Notes: generated by a model from the sequence alone, not told the origin. 64,000 nucleotides of DNA from Paenibacillus sp. 1781tsa1 (GCF_024159265.1 NZ_JAMYWY010000001.1:5208001-5272000); one strand, 5' to 3'; positions 24,481 to 33,625 are shown, numbered from the stretch's first letter. A program made the numbers and translations.

Positions 24481-25359
24481 CTACACCAGATCGGCAATCC
24501 GCTGTCCAATACGCGGAAACAGCCCAAAAGCATTCTCGTAGAACACCTTATCATGATGCTGCTCCGGTACAAGTCGACGGACAAATTCGGCATACAGGTC
24601 GATAGGGGCAAGCGGCCAGTCCGTGCCAAACAGCATTTTCTCGTAATGATCCGAATAGACCAAGGCCCGGCGGAAATGATCCATGAACAAAGGCTCGTTC
24701 ATGAAGCGTTCAAAATGAGGCCGATCCCCCACCACAAGACCAGACAGATCCGCATACACATTAGGATTCTTCGCCACCACTTCAGCTGCATCCATCACCC
24801 AGGGATCACCCAGATGACAGATCATGAAGTTCACACCGCGCTGCTGAAAGGCCAATTCATCCACCGTCAGTGGATGCGAATACTTGAGCAACCCGTTCAT
24901 GGAGTACGTGTCTCCCGTATGAATGACAACTGGCAAGTTATACTTGGCTGCGAGTTCATAGACCGGGGTATAGATTTTGTCATACACATAGTGATGATAG
25001 TATCCGGCATAGAGTTTGATTCCGGCTACCTCAGGGGATTGCAGTCTAGCTTCAATCCGGTCAAGCTCGTCCTGAGCATTTTTTCCATCCAACGCATTAG
25101 GATTAATACCCACGCATTCCATGAGAAATGACGGAACCTTTTCCTCCAAATCAAGCCCCATCGGGTTGGGGGAACTGGAATCCGGGAACGCTCCCTTCGT
25201 CTGCTCCGTAACCCCCATCCCGATCCCCATAATGACGTCGTTTTTATCGAATTCCGCTTTAAGACCTGCGGCTGAGTAATCCACTTTGGACAGATCGATC
25301 GCTGTTCGGTGAAAGCTGTCGATGTCCGACAGATGAATGTGAATATCAATGATCGACAT
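24481..25359 (-). CDS. Amidohydrolase_2 family metal-dependent hydrolase
   Basis: A 292-residue TIM-barrel protein. The metal site starts with HIH in MSIIDIHIHLSD, followed by VIHTGDTYS, MICHLGDPW and the C-terminal FGTDWPLAP Asp. The pattern is that of amidohydrolase-2 (TIM-barrel decarboxylase/hydrolase) enzymes. Its substrate is unknown. The start is the ATG at 25359 with AAAAGGAGG upstream. It overlaps the end of the large GNAT fusion gene by 14 bases, so the two are made together and probably act in one pathway. Confidence 0.85.
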   Translation of the reverse strand: MSIIDIHIHLSDIDSFHRTAIDLSKVDYSAAGLKAEFDKNDVIMGIGMGVTEQTKGAFPDSSSPNPMGLDLEEKVPSFLMECVGINPNALDGKNAQDELDRIEARLQSPEVAGIKLYAGYYHHYVYDKIYTPVYELAAKYNLPVVIHTGDTYSMNGLLKYSHPLTVDELAFQQRGVNFMICHLGDPWVMDAAEVVAKNPNVYADLSGLVVGDRPHFERFMNEPLFMDHFRRALVYSDHYEKMLFGTDWPLAPIDLYAEFVRRLVPEQHHDKVFYENAFGLFPRIGQRIADLV

Positions 25360-28300
25360 GTGAAGCCTCCTTTTCATCGGTAGAAGTTGCAAAATTCAGT
25401 TTCAGAAGGTCATGCACATCCGCTGAACTCAGCGGGATTGGTCCCAGGACAAGATAGGTCGGCTCCGTCCAGACCGTCTCCCCCTGATAGATTGTCAGAT
25501 GATGATTCACGTTCAGACCCGTCACCTGATTATTAGCAAAAGCCCATGCACTCTGATTCGGGTAACGATGGACCGCATGCAGCATGTTCTCGCGCGAAAC
25601 CGATCCTACTCGCAAAAGGTCTTCTAGTGGCAGACCCACATCCACCTTTCCTAGAGGGAATCGATCTTTACCCGGTTGCTCTATCCAACCTTCCGCAAAT
25701 ACAGACGAAGGCTGGAGGAAACGTTCCTCCGCAAGCGAGTAATCCGTCAGCGTCAGGCCACTTTCGTTTGTCACAGAAAGCAGCGTGCAGAGCACGGGAA
25801 CACCCGGCAGCATCAGATAATGCTGTTGGATCGTGATTCCCCGATTCGCTTCATGCTTCTCAATCCGGGTAGTCAGCTTAATACCCTTCCAGACGTTGCC
25901 GTATTGATCCTTCTGCTCTGTCCAGGAAGCGACTCTCTGTTCTAACTGGCGGCTGAAACCATTCATGCCCGGAACTCCCACTCCCAACCCGCCGTACCAC
26001 GGATTCCACCACGAGCGTGGAGCCGGTTCAGGGTAAGAGCTGTCCAGCCATTCTTCGCCTGCAACTTTCAGTGAGTGTACTACACTGCCGAATTCTGGAG
26101 CAACGGTGATCGACAATACGCCATTGTCTACCGTGTATACAGGTCCCGAAGAACCTTCTTCAATCTTCTGCTTCACCTCTGTTCCGCTCTGCGGGAACCA
26201 AAGAGCCGTTCGCTCCTGAATCCGATCTTCGCCGCGGTACAGCCCACGAACTTTCCAACCACTCACGTGCTGGTGGCGGTCCACTTCGTCTGGTGAAAAT
26301 GTCAGCTTGGCGGAGTTTAGGTTCTGCTCCGAATTGAATTCCTTCGCTTTTGCCATAACCTCCGTTTCGCTACCCTGCTGCACATACAGCTCCAGCTTGC
26401 CCGCAAGCGGAACCAGTTTATGTTCAGTCAAGGTTGCTTGCAGCACATCCGGGGCAAATGGATTCCCCTCACTCAGTGTCAGATCCAGATGACTGTCCAG
26501 CAAAGGAATGACCGGGTTACGCTGTTTCCGGGCAAACGCACGGAAATCATGCCATTTGGCGAACGTGTTCAGAGCAAACACCGTTTCTCTGGTTCGTGCT
26601 ACAGCCCCTGCCTCCAAACGTCCCAGTTCATGCTGCAACCCCAGCGTGTATTCCGGACGAAGCAGCTTCAGGGAAGGGTCCCAATAGATGCCACACGCCC
26701 CATACTCTTCTTTGCAGAACAGCCAGTTCTCCGTAATCTGTGAGCTATTCCAATGGTTCGGATCACCCGCATAATCATCGCCCATGTCCACGAAGCGCCC
26801 CTGATAAGGAAGGATCAACCTGTTACCATAGAACCCGAAGTTATTCATTAGATACAGTTCCTCTTCCCAGGCGGTATCTCGTGTATTTTCAACCTCGTGG
26901 TAGAATTCGGCGATTCCATTCGCAGACAGCTTGACCACGGACTTAATCTGCAAGCCCGGGAAGTCCTCCGAGTCATACCATGCTTCAAGAACCTGACGCT
27001 CCCCTTCGGGATAAATATTCACTTCTTTGGCTTGTTTCTTGGATAACTCTTCGGCAAACGGCTTACCCAGCTTCGGATAAGTCCACCAGAATGAATGACG
27101 GGAGCCCGGGTATTCAATCCACATGACGTTATCATGCTTGTTCATATGGAGCGAGAATGCGCCATTGACGGCCACCCATTGATCCTCTATTTGCCCGCCA
27201 TATTTGCCCTCGATCCCCTTCATCAGGACAGAAATTTTGCTTGTAAAAGAGATCGCATGGTTCCCCACGGGGACAGCCGTCACTTCTACTTCTTGGAAAT
27301 ATAGACCATATGAACGCAAAGTGAAGGGTACTGGCACAGACACTTTGCCTTTGGCAGGGACCGTAAAGCGTATCGAACGCTCCGCCCATTCAAGGAATTC
27401 ATCCTCAGGCAGGTTCAAGCTGAACTCCGTTTCGGCATCGACATTATTTTCCACATTGAGAATCAACTCCGACGGGATGCCTGGATAGAGCTCTTTCACG
27501 GGCAAAACGGTCTTGATCTTGGCCGGGAATTTCGGGGCAATACCTAACCTGAACTCCGCTTTCTTACCACCGATCAACCATGTGCTGGCAACAACGGGAT
27601 GGGTCTTATTGTTATTCTGTTCCTCTGTGATCGGATCAAGGTGAAACTCACCTTCCACGGTAATGGTTTCTCCCGGTGCAACTGCTCGTGCAACGTCTAA
27701 CGCAAATCGAATGTTTTTGTTATCCTGACCCTTGATTTCAACCGCCAGTTCAGACGCAGAAGTGTTTTTGATGCGATAGCGAACCTTATAGCTGGAACCG
27801 AAAACCAGATCATGATCATCGACCTCTGTAGCGATTTCGTAATCCGGTGTTTCGAGGGCAGTCAGCCCGCGACCCGACTTTTCAAACTCAGCCCGCAGGG
27901 AGACCTCTCCCTTTTTCCACGTATAGTCAAAGAAATCAAAACCACGCTCCCGTCGGCCATCCGGCTCGATAACGAGTTCACGCGTGCTGTCTGCATACCA
28001 ATCCAACTCCTCAAAATAAGGAGCGAGTGCTTCGGTCTGCAAGATGGTGGGGATGAAATTCATCAGATGCACATTCTCATCTTTTTTCTCCCAGAAGAAT
28101 CCGCACTTCTTGTACATCGGTACAGCCTTCGTATTGCCTGCCCATGTGAACAGATCCAGACGGGGCCATCCGGCCTCTACGGTCTTGCGCACAGCATTCA
28201 GGATCAGGTTGCGTCCGACCTTATACCCGTGATAGTCGGGGCGTACGTTAAGCAACGGTACATATAACGCTCTCTCATCATAGCGGTAATGAGCAAAACT

Positions 28301-28513
28301 GCAGAAGCCAACAACCTCTTTCTCATGAACGGCTAGAAATGCATGAAGATTGGACGAACTCTCCATCTCGCGGCGAACCGTTTCCTCTGTTCTAAGGTTG
28401 GTGCCGCCTCCCCAGCTCTCATTACTACGGTTCCACATATCCGCGAGTGCGGCAGCGTAAGAGGGATCGTATTCAATAATATGGATCTGGTCGATAATCG
28501 AAGTTACGGTCAT
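25346..28513 (-). CDS. Giant GNAT acetyltransferase fusion with large beta-sandwich region
   Basis: A protein of about 1055 residues. Residues 1-160 are a GNAT N-acetyltransferase: LADMWNRSNESWGG, EKEVVGFCSFAHYR, then the acetyl-CoA loop VRPDYHGYKVGRNLI and GNTKAVPMYKKCGFFWEKKD. The remaining 900 residues are beta-rich: first a CARDB/NEW3-like segment (FGSSYKVRYRIKNTSASELAVEIKG, then VAPGETITVEGEFHLDP), then a region with galactose-mutarotase or glycan-binding character (NGAFSLHMNKHDNVMWIEYPG, IAEFYHEVENTRDTAWEEELYLMNNFG). No signal peptide is seen, so it is cytoplasmic. AGAAGGAGATC precedes the ATG at 28513. The function of the fusion is unknown. Confidence 0.8.
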   Translation of the reverse strand: MTVTSIIDQIHIIEYDPSYAAALADMWNRSNESWGGGTNLRTEETVRREMESSSNLHAFLAVHEKEVVGFCSFAHYRYDERALYVPLLNVRPDYHGYKVGRNLILNAVRKTVEAGWPRLDLFTWAGNTKAVPMYKKCGFFWEKKDENVHLMNFIPTILQTEALAPYFEELDWYADSTRELVIEPDGRRERGFDFFDYTWKKGEVSLRAEFEKSGRGLTALETPDYEIATEVDDHDLVFGSSYKVRYRIKNTSASELAVEIKGQDNKNIRFALDVARAVAPGETITVEGEFHLDPITEEQNNNKTHPVVASTWLIGGKKAEFRLGIAPKFPAKIKTVLPVKELYPGIPSELILNVENNVDAETEFSLNLPEDEFLEWAERSIRFTVPAKGKVSVPVPFTLRSYGLYFQEVEVTAVPVGNHAISFTSKISVLMKGIEGKYGGQIEDQWVAVNGAFSLHMNKHDNVMWIEYPGSRHSFWWTYPKLGKPFAEELSKKQAKEVNIYPEGERQVLEAWYDSEDFPGLQIKSVVKLSANGIAEFYHEVENTRDTAWEEELYLMNNFGFYGNRLILPYQGRFVDMGDDYAGDPNHWNSSQITENWLFCKEEYGACGIYWDPSLKLLRPEYTLGLQHELGRLEAGAVARTRETVFALNTFAKWHDFRAFARKQRNPVIPLLDSHLDLTLSEGNPFAPDVLQATLTEHKLVPLAGKLELYVQQGSETEVMAKAKEFNSEQNLNSAKLTFSPDEVDRHQHVSGWKVRGLYRGEDRIQERTALWFPQSGTEVKQKIEEGSSGPVYTVDNGVLSITVAPEFGSVVHSLKVAGEEWLDSSYPEPAPRSWWNPWYGGLGVGVPGMNGFSRQLEQRVASWTEQKDQYGNVWKGIKLTTRIEKHEANRGITIQQHYLMLPGVPVLCTLLSVTNESGLTLTDYSLAEERFLQPSSVFAEGWIEQPGKDRFPLGKVDVGLPLEDLLRVGSVSRENMLHAVHRYPNQSAWAFANNQVTGLNVNHHLTIYQGETVWTEPTYLVLGPIPLSSADVHDLLKLNFATSTDEKEASHVDH

Positions 28514-28603
28514 GTTCGGATCTCCTTCTCTGTATGTATAGGATGGTGAAGAAGCTAGTGATAGTCTTATCATACTATAATTGGAAGCATTTTCAGAGGA
28601 TTA
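28469..28603. repeat. 135-bp direct repeat, copy 1 (start and promoter of GNAT fusion gene)
   Basis: This stretch covers the ribosome site, first codons and upstream region of the GNAT fusion gene. It recurs at 29453-29590 with about 90 percent identity by eye, a three-base insertion and scattered substitutions. The mazEF toxin-antitoxin genes lie exactly between the two copies. Confidence 0.85.
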
Positions 28604-28686
28604 AAAAACTTTGTTATCAACTTATAAGTGCCTTTCGGAAGCTCTTATTCGAAGCGTCAAGGATGGACGAAGCTATTTAGATATGA

Positions 28687-28723
28687 AAGAAAAAATCCAC
28701 GTCTTTTAGTTAGACGTGGATTT
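28687..28723 (-). terminator. Rho-independent terminator of mazEF
   Basis: Stem AAATCCACGTC / GACGTGGATTT with a T-run on the minus strand, 30 bp behind mazF. Confidence 0.85.
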
Positions 28724-28751
28724 AGGAATATGATCAGCTACTAATTTTCAA

Positions 28752-29087
28752 TTATGCCAATATAGAACGGACATTGCGTAGAACTGATTTCATAAATTCA
28801 GAGGTTGGTTCGGCATGCCCCGCAATTTGGATACGTCGTTGCCGCACATCAAGACTCTTCAACTGATCCGTCAAAACAACACCTGAAAATGGCAGCTCTT
28901 CTGGTAGTGTAACTTCAAAAGGATAATCCTTGGCTTGGCTCGTTATGGGACATACAACGGCAAAACCCGTTATTTCATTGAATTCAAGTTCCGATAGAAC
29001 AATAGCCGGTCGTCTCCCGGCTTGCTCGTGACCCGCTTGAGGATCAAAGTCAAGCCATATCAGATCGCCTCGCTTGGGAATAATCAA
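28752..29087 (-). CDS. mazF: MazF/PemK family mRNA interferase toxin
   Basis: A 111-residue toxin with the MazF fold motifs: PKRGDLIWLDFDPQAGHEQAGRRPAIVLS (loop with the catalytic-site Arg), AVVCPITSQAKDYPFEVTLPE, and GVVLTDQLKSLDVRQRRIQIAG (conserved DQ...D). It cleaves single-stranded mRNA at short sequences unless bound by the antitoxin. It starts at TTG and overlaps the antitoxin stop by four bases (TTGA), so translation is coupled. It belongs to the accessory type lying between direct repeats, not the native ndoAI locus next to alr/acpS. Confidence 0.93.
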   Translation of the reverse strand: MIIPKRGDLIWLDFDPQAGHEQAGRRPAIVLSELEFNEITGFAVVCPITSQAKDYPFEVTLPEELPFSGVVLTDQLKSLDVRQRRIQIAGHAEPTSEFMKSVLRNVRSILA

Positions 29088-29350
29088 AGTAACTCGTTCC
29101 CTTCAGTGCCAAAGTCTATTTCTTCATGTCTTGTATCCTGTTTCACTTTAGAGAGCAGAGTCTTTAGATGGTTACGTAGTTCCTCATTGGACTCTACAGG
29201 CTTGGTTTTTGGACGCAACAACAATTCATTATCTTCTGTCACCAAAATCTCGATTTCCGAGCCTTCTTCCAGATTAAGACGCTTAAGCAATTGGTTAGGA
29301 ATGCGAATTGCACTGCTATTTCCCCATTTGCTAAGTGTGGCTGTAGTCAT
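29084..29350 (-). CDS. mazE: MazE/AbrB-type antitoxin
   Basis: An 88-residue protein. The N-terminal AbrB/SpoVT swapped-hairpin DNA-binding domain reads TTATLSKWGNSSAIRIPNQLLKRLNLEEGSEIEILVTEDNELLLRP. The disordered acidic C-terminal tail (TRHEEIDFGTEGNELL) wraps MazF. The start is the ATG at 29350, with AAAGGCG upstream and the motif (A)TLSKWGNS at the expected position. It is coupled to mazF and probably autorepresses the pair. Confidence 0.92.
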   Translation of the reverse strand: MTTATLSKWGNSSAIRIPNQLLKRLNLEEGSEIEILVTEDNELLLRPKTKPVESNEELRNHLKTLLSKVKQDTRHEEIDFGTEGNELL

Positions 29351-29452
29351 GGCAATCCCACGCCTTTCGTTTGATTGATGCTCCAATTATACCTCACCTC
29401 CCTAAAGTTTGTATATCTATATGATATACATGAAACAATAAAAGGATACATT

Positions 29453-29590
29453 GTATTCAACCATAATATGGATCTGGTCGATAATCGAAGTTTTGGTCAT
29501 GTTCTGATCTCCTTCTCTTTATGTACAGGATGGTGAAGAAGCTAGTGATAGTTTTAACACGCTATAATCGGAAGCGTTTTCATATGATTA
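29453..29590. repeat. 135-bp direct repeat, copy 2 (orphan 5' end of a GNAT-like gene)
   Basis: A second copy of the sequence at 28469-28603. On the minus strand it keeps the ribosome site AGAAGGAGATC and an ATG, and encodes MTKTSIIDQIHI before diverging, compared with MTVTSIIDQIHI in the intact gene. So a second, now headless gene start lies here, upstream of mazEF. Confidence 0.8.
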
Positions 29591-29783
29591 TATCATTGTC
29601 TGGTATCCACTTCTGTATTAAGTGTCAATGAATCCATGCCTTATGTACGGGTAAACATATTGCCACAGTGTGTCCTGAAATGGCCTTTCATGTGAACTTT
29701 GACAAGCTCTATTCGCTATTGTTACTCTTTGTACAGGAGTGTTTCTTTTATATATAAAAAAGATAGATTCATGGAGGGAAAGC

Positions 29784-30389
29784 ATGACAGAATGGATCAC
29801 GCAATTTATACTCTTTTTTAAAGATTTGTCATACACAGGTCTCGTTATTGCCTTGTCGTTTGAATTCGTACCTGCTGAACTTGTACTGCCCATGGCGGGA
29901 TATTGGGTGTATCTTGGAGATATGAAGCTTTGGCTGGCGATTCTGGCGGGTACCGTAGGCGGAACGTTTGGACCTCTGACATTGTATGCCCTGGGACGAT
30001 ACGGCGGCAGGCCGATGGTCGAAAAATTCGGCAAGTATTTCTTGATTCGCCCCCACCATCTGGACGCTTCCGATAAGTTCTTCGAGAAATATGGCAGCGG
30101 GGTAGCTTTCATTGGACGTTTTGTACCCGGCATTCGGACCGTGATCTCCATCCCATGCGGTATGGCGAAGATGAATGTGTTTAAATTCAGTATCTTTACA
30201 TTCTTGGCCATGCTTCCGATCACCTCATTGTACATTTACTTAGGATTTAAACTAGGCTCTCAATGGGAGCACGTGGACGAGATAGTTAAACCTTATATCG
30301 TTCCGGCAGCGGTTGTTTTCTTAGGTGCTTTTGGATTGTATGTGCTTTTGAAACGTTGGAAAAGAAGAACGGCTCAAAGCGAGTCATAG
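29784..30389 (+). CDS. DedA family membrane protein
   Basis: A 201-residue inner-membrane protein of the DedA/SNARE-associated family. Visible motifs are the re-entrant E-x-x-x-P-x-x-G element (VPAELVLPMAGYW), GTVGGTFGPLTLYALGRYGG, and GRFVPGIRTVISIPCGMAKMNVFKFSIFT with the conserved Arg/Gly/Arg residues. DedA proteins are thought to be lipid carrier (undecaprenyl phosphate or phospholipid) flippases linked to envelope integrity. The ATG at 29784, after GGAGGGAAAGC, is better than the upstream frame start. Its own gene, convergent with the MFS gene. Confidence 0.9.
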   Translation: MTEWITQFILFFKDLSYTGLVIALSFEFVPAELVLPMAGYWVYLGDMKLWLAILAGTVGGTFGPLTLYALGRYGGRPMVEKFGKYFLIRPHHLDASDKFFEKYGSGVAFIGRFVPGIRTVISIPCGMAKMNVFKFSIFTFLAMLPITSLYIYLGFKLGSQWEHVDEIVKPYIVPAAVVFLGAFGLYVLLKRWKRRTAQSES

Positions 30390-30535
30390 GCTTGCTGAGG
30401 GAATGCGGACTGTATAGTAGAGTAGCTTGTATATGATGAAAAACTTCTTTTACTCTACATGGCCTGTGGTTATGATTTGGTAAAATGCTATTGATAGATG
30501 ATATACCGTACTAATCTACTCGTATATTCATATGC

Positions 30536-30575
30536 AAAGCCCCACCGATCATGGCGATCAATGGGGCTTTTATCT
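30536..30575. terminator. Bidirectional terminator between dedA-type and MFS genes
   Basis: Stem AAAGCCCCA / TGGGGCTTT with an internal GATCATGGCGATC structure and T-rich flanks. Confidence 0.75.
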
Positions 30576-30588
30576 TTGCAATTGATTT

Positions 30589-31845
30589 CTAAATCAGTTC
30601 CTGCTTTTTTCTCAAATACACATACAACACTACACCAGATGCCGCACAGATCACCGCACATAATCCAATGAATCCATATCCCGCCTGAAGCCCGCGCAGC
30701 AGTCCCAACTGAGTCGTTGAACCGTATATATTCTTCACACCTTCAATGACCCAGCCAATCACATAGTTACCGATGACACTGCCGACCCCCATCAGGGTAA
30801 CTGTGAACGTAATCGCCGTGTCACTGCCGTTTGGATATCTGCGTGCGATAAACGCCATAACGGTTGGATAGATCATCGCTATACCCGCACCCGAGATGGC
30901 AAAAAAGATGGCGAGACCCTCTCCTCCGGCAAGCGCAATAAACGTACAAATGGCCGAGAACGCAGAGAAGATTATCAGCGACAGTACAAATCCGATCCGG
31001 TCTGTTAGAGGACCCAGCAGCAAACGTCCAAGCGAGAACGTGAGGAAGAATGCTGACAGTAGCCCCGAAGCTTTCACGGTGTCCCACGTGTAGGCTTTCT
31101 CCAGAAAGTTAACGAGCCAACCCCCAACCGCCAGTTCCGATACCACGCCAAAAGAAAGAATGAGCACCATCAGCCAGATGGCTGGATCACGTGTTAACGT
31201 CCTGAGTGAAGTCCGATCTTCATGAGGAAGATCATCCCCCGGAAACTTGCTGCGCAGTGCCGCAATAATCGGCAGCAGACAGAGCGACAACATCACCAAA
31301 TACATGCCGCGCCAGTCCAGTACGTGTCCGAACACGCTCAAGGACATCACACCTGTCGCCAGCAAAGGCGCCACCGTTGAACTCAACCCATAGAAAAAAT
31401 GGGACAGGTTCATCATCGTACCTGTGTTTCTTACAAAAATCCTTGCACCCAGAATCGCCAGGGCAATCTCCAACATGCCGTTACCGATGTACATGAAGAA
31501 GTATGATGAAGCAAAGAGAGGATAGTTATGAGACATGTAAATGAACACACCCGATAAGATCATCGATGCAAACGATATGATGCTAACCGCCTTGATACCC
31601 CATTTGCGAACCAGAATAGCCGTGAAGGAGCAGGCGATTAGGTACCCCAGTGCATTCAGGGATAGTAACGTTCCGAGCTGCTTCTCATCCAGATTAAAGT
31701 CGAATTGAATGCGCGGAATAGCCGGCCCCTTAATATTTTCCGATATGCCAAATACGATAAATCCCAGAAAGATCGTTGCAAGTTGCATGGCGTACAGCTT
31801 GTTGAACTTTCGTTTGTTGCCTTGTGTACCTGCTTGCTGATTCAA
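30589..31845 (-). CDS. MFS sugar transporter
   Basis: A 418-residue 12-helix major facilitator: FLGFIVFGISENIKGPAIPRIQFDFNLDEKQLGTLLSLNALGYLIAC, then WGIKAVSIISF, and GRLLLGPLTDRIGFVLSLIIF in the second half. It resembles Bacillales sugar permeases of the FucP/YfkF kind. The best start is the TTG at 31845, seven bases behind a perfect GGAGGA; frames starting at 31926 or at the ATG within the ribosome site look wrong. A ROK repressor gene lies upstream on the same strand, suggesting control by a sugar. The substrate is unknown. Confidence 0.85.
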   Translation of the reverse strand: MNQQAGTQGNKRKFNKLYAMQLATIFLGFIVFGISENIKGPAIPRIQFDFNLDEKQLGTLLSLNALGYLIACSFTAILVRKWGIKAVSIISFASMILSGVFIYMSHNYPLFASSYFFMYIGNGMLEIALAILGARIFVRNTGTMMNLSHFFYGLSSTVAPLLATGVMSLSVFGHVLDWRGMYLVMLSLCLLPIIAALRSKFPGDDLPHEDRTSLRTLTRDPAIWLMVLILSFGVVSELAVGGWLVNFLEKAYTWDTVKASGLLSAFFLTFSLGRLLLGPLTDRIGFVLSLIIFSAFSAICTFIALAGGEGLAIFFAISGAGIAMIYPTVMAFIARRYPNGSDTAITFTVTLMGVGSVIGNYVIGWVIEGVKNIYGSTTQLGLLRGLQAGYGFIGLCAVICAASGVVLYVYLRKKQELI

Positions 31846-31867
31846 AATAAGTTCCTCCATTGTGTCT

Positions 31868-32079
31868 ATATAAGTTGAAACAAGGGTCATTAACTTGGAC
31901 ACTCCGATGACAGAATAACCTTCCAATCGCTGTTATCCCCAGATTTTTTTCATTCCCTTCTCCAAAGGGGAAATCCGGTGATAAAGGCGACCGCTTCGCT
32001 TTTTCAGGTTTTTTCTGTCCTCTCCGTTACCTGTTTAATGAAATAGTTCATTTTATATAAAAGGTCTACTACAACTTAT
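31868..32079 (-). repeat. Dispersed intergenic repeat, copy A
   Basis: Read on the minus strand, this is the leader of the MFS gene. Its core (31904-32029) matches, in the other orientation, the leader of the amidohydrolase gene at 40717-40973. Shared blocks include TAACGGAGAGGACAGAAA, AAGCGAAGCG, TATCACCGGATTTCCCC, AAAAAAATCTG, GGATAACAGCGATT, TTCTGTCATCGGAGTG and TTCAACTTATATAG. No protein is encoded. Confidence 0.8.
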
Positions 32080-32118
32080 CCGTTCTGATGAGAGATCATC
32101 CTTCTGATCAATATCCCT

Positions 32119-33156
32119 TTACCACTGCTTCTCAACCACCTGAATGCGGTAGGTCAGGCTCTCCAGCGTCACTGCGACCAGCCCAGTCACATATTCGCGC
32201 CGAGTGTCTCTTTGGATGATCAACTCCGGCATATGCTCCTGTGGGATCAGGTGATCCAGACAGCCTTGCGCCAGGCCATCCCGCATCGCCGGGTCCATCG
32301 TATCGCCTGTAACCACAATCGTAGCTGGGTTAATGATCGCGATGATGGATACCAGCGTCTGTACCACCAGTTCCTGCAAACCCTCTGTCGTTTTCAACAT
32401 GCGCAATTGCTCTTCCCGTGACACTCCAAAAGGTAAGAAGGACACCTCGCCCCCAAATTGCGTATTCCCCGTCAGCGGACGACCATCAATGATAAAGCCT
32501 GCACCCGGAAAATGGTTCTCCGGAAACGTCACCACCGCGAAGTTCTTCTCTTCCTCAAATTGCTGCTGGTTGTAAAGTCCGTAAACTGTCAGGTTCATGT
32601 CGTTGCCAATGACTACTTCCACATCTTCATATTGTTCCTTAAGCCTTGGCCCAAGCGGATGATACATCAGCTCCGGTACATCGCAAATTCCAATCACGCC
32701 GTTGTGCGCCACCCCAGGTATGCCAATTCCGATGGCCTGCACATTGTGGTGTTGTTCGATCAGGTTTGCAATCAGTTCCTCTACCACCGTGACATTAATC
32801 TCATCCAAAATGAGTGTGTGTTCATCCGCCATCTCTCCGTTCAGATTGGCATATGTATGTGTGATCGAGTGAATGCCGCCCTCTGTTCGAATAATCAGAC
32901 ACAGTACGCTGGCGTAGTCCGCATTGAATTGATATCGACTCGCCGGTCTTCCCCCACTCGATTCGTCTGGACCCAGATCGATAATCTCACCAGTTTGGAG
33001 TAATTCATTAAGGATGGTTCCGCATGTCGCTACGCTGAGTTTGGTCAGGTTCGCAATGGAAGCCTTGGTGCCCACTCCCATGGAGCGTAGCGTATTCTTC
33101 ACAAGTTCAACGTTGATGCGCTTCACCTGTTGAGTGTTGTGTGATGTTGGTAACAT
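32119..33156 (-). CDS. ROK family transcriptional repressor (NagC/XylR-like)
   Basis: A 345-residue protein. The N-terminal winged HTH reads QQVKRINVELVKNTLRSMGVGTKASIANLTKLSVATCGTILNELLQTGEIIDLGPDESSGGRPASRYQFN. It is followed by a ROK (actin/hexokinase-like) sensor domain with AIGIGIPGVAHNGVIGICDVPE, VIGNDMNLTVYGLY and GAGFIIDGRPLTGNTQFGGEVSFLP. The cysteine zinc motif (CxCGxxGC) typical of many ROK proteins is missing. It probably binds a sugar or sugar phosphate and controls the MFS gene downstream. GGAGGCATATAAC lies ahead of the ATG. Confidence 0.9.
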   Translation of the reverse strand: MLPTSHNTQQVKRINVELVKNTLRSMGVGTKASIANLTKLSVATCGTILNELLQTGEIIDLGPDESSGGRPASRYQFNADYASVLCLIIRTEGGIHSITHTYANLNGEMADEHTLILDEINVTVVEELIANLIEQHHNVQAIGIGIPGVAHNGVIGICDVPELMYHPLGPRLKEQYEDVEVVIGNDMNLTVYGLYNQQQFEEEKNFAVVTFPENHFPGAGFIIDGRPLTGNTQFGGEVSFLPFGVSREEQLRMLKTTEGLQELVVQTLVSIIAIINPATIVVTGDTMDPAMRDGLAQGCLDHLIPQEHMPELIIQRDTRREYVTGLVAVTLESLTYRIQVVEKQW

Positions 33157-33295
33157 CGTTAGTTATATGCCTCCTTCCGTTCATTTCGAACCATTCAATG
33201 AAAGTTTTTAAAAGTATTTTAATAATTGAAGTGTAGGGGGATTTGTGGGGAAAGTCAATGCTTAATTGGAAGCGGGAATCGTTTGGATGGAAAGA

Positions 33296-33345
33296 CAAAA
33301 AGACAGTTCAAGATCATCTTGTGTGATCCTGCACTGTCCTTTGGT
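33296..33345 (-). terminator. Terminator after 89-residue protein gene
   Basis: Minus-strand stem GACAGTGCAGGATCA / TGATCTTGAACTGTC with bulges, followed by TTTTTGTC. It lies just past the stop codon of the gene at 33356. Confidence 0.65.
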
Positions 33346-33355
33346 TAAGGTGGTT

Positions 33356-33625
33356 TTATGTAGACTGGCCCATTTGATTTGCCAAGATGCTCTTCTCCAG
33401 TCGGACTTTAAATAACTTTCGGTTTAGATCCTGTTCCATGGCATGTAGGTGATATGCTGCTTGTTTCACGGTATCCATGTCTAGCACACCTGCCTGCTTC
33501 GCGATGATGTTCATAGCGTCTTGGATGAGTTTGTTACATGTAATGAGTTGGTTGACGTAATCGTCTTCCTGTTGGACTAGTTGTGCGTACTGCGAAGCAA
33601 GGTCCTTGCTGTTGGTACTTGTCAT
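33356..33625 (-). CDS. Small helical cytoplasmic protein, unknown
   Basis: An 89-residue protein that is almost all helix (DLASQYAQLVQQEDDYVNQLITCNKLIQDAMNIIAKQAG...AAYHLHAMEQDLNRKLFKVRLEKSILANQM), probably a two-helix coiled coil. I do not recognise the family. AAAGGAGAGATTAAC precedes the ATG at 33625. It sits at the edge of the AT-rich TIR island but has its own terminator and ribosome site. Whether it belongs to the defence operon is not clear. Confidence 0.6.
   Translation of the reverse strand: MTSTNSKDLASQYAQLVQQEDDYVNQLITCNKLIQDAMNIIAKQAGVLDMDTVKQAAYHLHAMEQDLNRKLFKVRLEKSILANQMGQST

Noticed and set aside
29618..30235. 205-residue minus-strand frame over the DedA gene
   Set aside because: It is antisense to a conserved DedA gene and has no ribosome site or homology visible.
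32458..33003. 181-residue plus-strand frame over the ROK gene
   Set aside because: It is antisense to a recognised regulator, with no start context.
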